A DNA stretch of 14,570 nt from Deltaproteobacteria bacterium (lineage in GTDB: Bacteria > Desulfobacterota > Desulfobacteria > Desulfobacterales > JAFDCJ01), in assembly GCA_024277475.1 (NCBI GenBank), contig JAJRVC010000242.1:1-14570 (forward strand). Reading direction: 5' to 3'. Within the stretch, counting starts at the first letter, position 1. Every line of letters begins with the position of its first letter. Shown piece by piece: positions 13,787 through 14,570 of this stretch. Both the position numbers and the translations under genes were made by a program. The notes beneath the pieces are model-generated. The model was given only the letters and a program-made list of their open reading frames with translations, was not told where the DNA came from and did not search any database.

Positions 13787-14570
13787 ATGAAAAAAGAATT
13801 AAAAGATTGGATCGTTCCCTGGCTTTATACGTCAAGAGAGTACAATGTAGGTATTTTGGATAAGGCCATGGACAATCCCGATAAAGCCCGCCTGATGCTC
13901 AATGAAAACCCTATCCAACCGTCGGAAAAGGTCATCGCGGCGGTGGCGGAGTCTCTTCGACACGGCAACTGGTATCCAGACAGTTTTTTACGGTTGAGAA
14001 CCAAAATCGGCAAGATGTATGGTCTGGGCCCGGACAATGTAGCCCTGGCCAATGGATCTTCGGACACCATCGACGCCATGATGCGCGTATTTCTGCAACC
14101 GGGAGATGAGTTCATGCTGTCCACGCCGACCTTTGAGCTGTTTCCGCCCCGGGCCGAGCTATGCAATGCAAAGGTCGTTCAAATTCCGGTCAGGAAAGAC
14201 GACTTGCAGTATGATGTGGATACAATGCTCAATGCCGTCAATGACCGGACGAAACTGATTCTGATCATCAACCCCAACAACCCTACCGGCGTCTTTATCG
14301 ACGATGCGGATCTTATCCGGTTTTGCGAGACGGGAGTGCCCCTTTGCGTGGATGAAGCTTACCTGGACTACAATCCGGACCGACCTTCCAAAGCGTCCCT
14401 GTTTGAGAAATATCCGCAGGTGTTTCTGTCGGTTACCTTTTCCAAAGCCTATGGATTTGCCGGTATTCGATTCGGATTTGTGTTGGGCACAGAAGAGATG
14501 ATTGCCGCCTTCAATCGGGTGTTTCTGCCTTGGAACGTGAGCCGGATGTCTGCGGCTGCCGCCGAAGCCA
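13787..14570 (+). CDS. HisC-like class I/II aminotransferase, N-terminal part (partial)
   Basis: The first 261 codons are present, cut by the right edge. Motifs of the histidinol-phosphate aminotransferase/threonine-phosphate decarboxylase group are seen: LNENPIQPSEKV (38-49), NGSSDTIDAM, NPNNPTG (162-168), VDEAYLDY (D189, Y192) and the PLP lysine in FSKAYGFAGIRFG (K220). The N-terminus carries about 30 residues (DWIVPWLYTSREYN) before the core, longer than standard HisC. It transfers an amino group between an amino acid and an oxo acid or oxo phosphate; the true substrate is not determined, and no his genes are present. AGGAG lies 7 bp upstream of the ATG. It is cotranscribed with ald, so alanine/pyruvate could be its amino-donor pair. 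Confidence 0.88.
   Translation, partial: MKKELKDWIVPWLYTSREYNVGILDKAMDNPDKARLMLNENPIQPSEKVIAAVAESLRHGNWYPDSFLRLRTKIGKMYGLGPDNVALANGSSDTIDAMMRVFLQPGDEFMLSTPTFELFPPRAELCNAKVVQIPVRKDDLQYDVDTMLNAVNDRTKLILIINPNNPTGVFIDDADLIRFCETGVPLCVDEAYLDYNPDRPSKASLFEKYPQVFLSVTFSKAYGFAGIRFGFVLGTEEMIAAFNRVFLPWNVSRMSAAAAEA

Overview
The window looks like a chromosomal segment of an anaerobic, probably sulfate-reducing bacterium of the Desulfobacterota (old Deltaproteobacteria). This is inference. It rests on a corrinoid methyl-carrier protein, a PAS-sensor sigma-54 activator, mid-range base composition, and intergenic spacers full of short degenerate repeats (GTTCAGG-type and ACGAA/CGCAGAG-type). No rRNA, tRNA, CRISPR array, intact transposase or phage gene was seen.

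Left third (1-4727). A corrinoid protein is cut by the left edge on the minus strand. After a spacer carrying a GTTC-rich inverted-repeat element comes a two-gene minus-strand operon: a cysteine synthase-family PLP enzyme and an M24 (Xaa-Pro type) peptidase. It is divergent from a PAS-AAA-Fis sigma-54 activator. The shared spacer holds a near-consensus -24/-12 promoter facing the operon, two TGTTGC-N6-GCAA type sites likely to bind the activator, and a sigma-70-like promoter for the activator that one of those sites overlaps. This is a nearly complete sensor-regulated amino-acid or peptide catabolic unit.

Middle (4728-8607, minus strand). There is a 38-residue C-terminal remnant of a class I/II aminotransferase, an alpha/beta hydrolase, a small cupin, an IspD-family cytidylyltransferase, a Dxr-family reductoisomerase, and a Phd/YefM antitoxin whose stop codon overlaps the dxr start codon. 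The Dxr-like protein keeps its metal ligands but has lost several residues that are near-invariant in the family (S186 and H209 in E. coli numbering, and the NAANE motif). The antitoxin has no toxin beside it.

Right part (8886-14570, plus strand). A GntR/HutC-type regulator with a UTRA domain is followed by an aminoglycoside-phosphotransferase/homoserine-kinase-fold kinase, then a 248-bp element bounded by an 18-bp inverted repeat, then an operon of a transaldolase-family protein (Gln at the usual catalytic Glu position), alanine dehydrogenase and a HisC-like aminotransferase cut by the right edge.

The most interesting link is a shared 13-mer, GTATATAC(A/T)TCTA, built on an 8-bp palindrome. 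It occurs once in the divergent spacer between the antitoxin/dxr/ispD genes and gntR, and once over the predicted -10 of the transaldolase promoter. This suggests one GntR regulon joining the divergent Dxr/IspD pair, the kinase, the transaldolase, alanine dehydrogenase and the aminotransferase. That would be a possible undescribed sugar-phosphate/CDP-linked pathway rather than housekeeping isoprenoid synthesis. The regulon and pathway are hypotheses; the residue changes and the repeated motif are read directly from the sequence.
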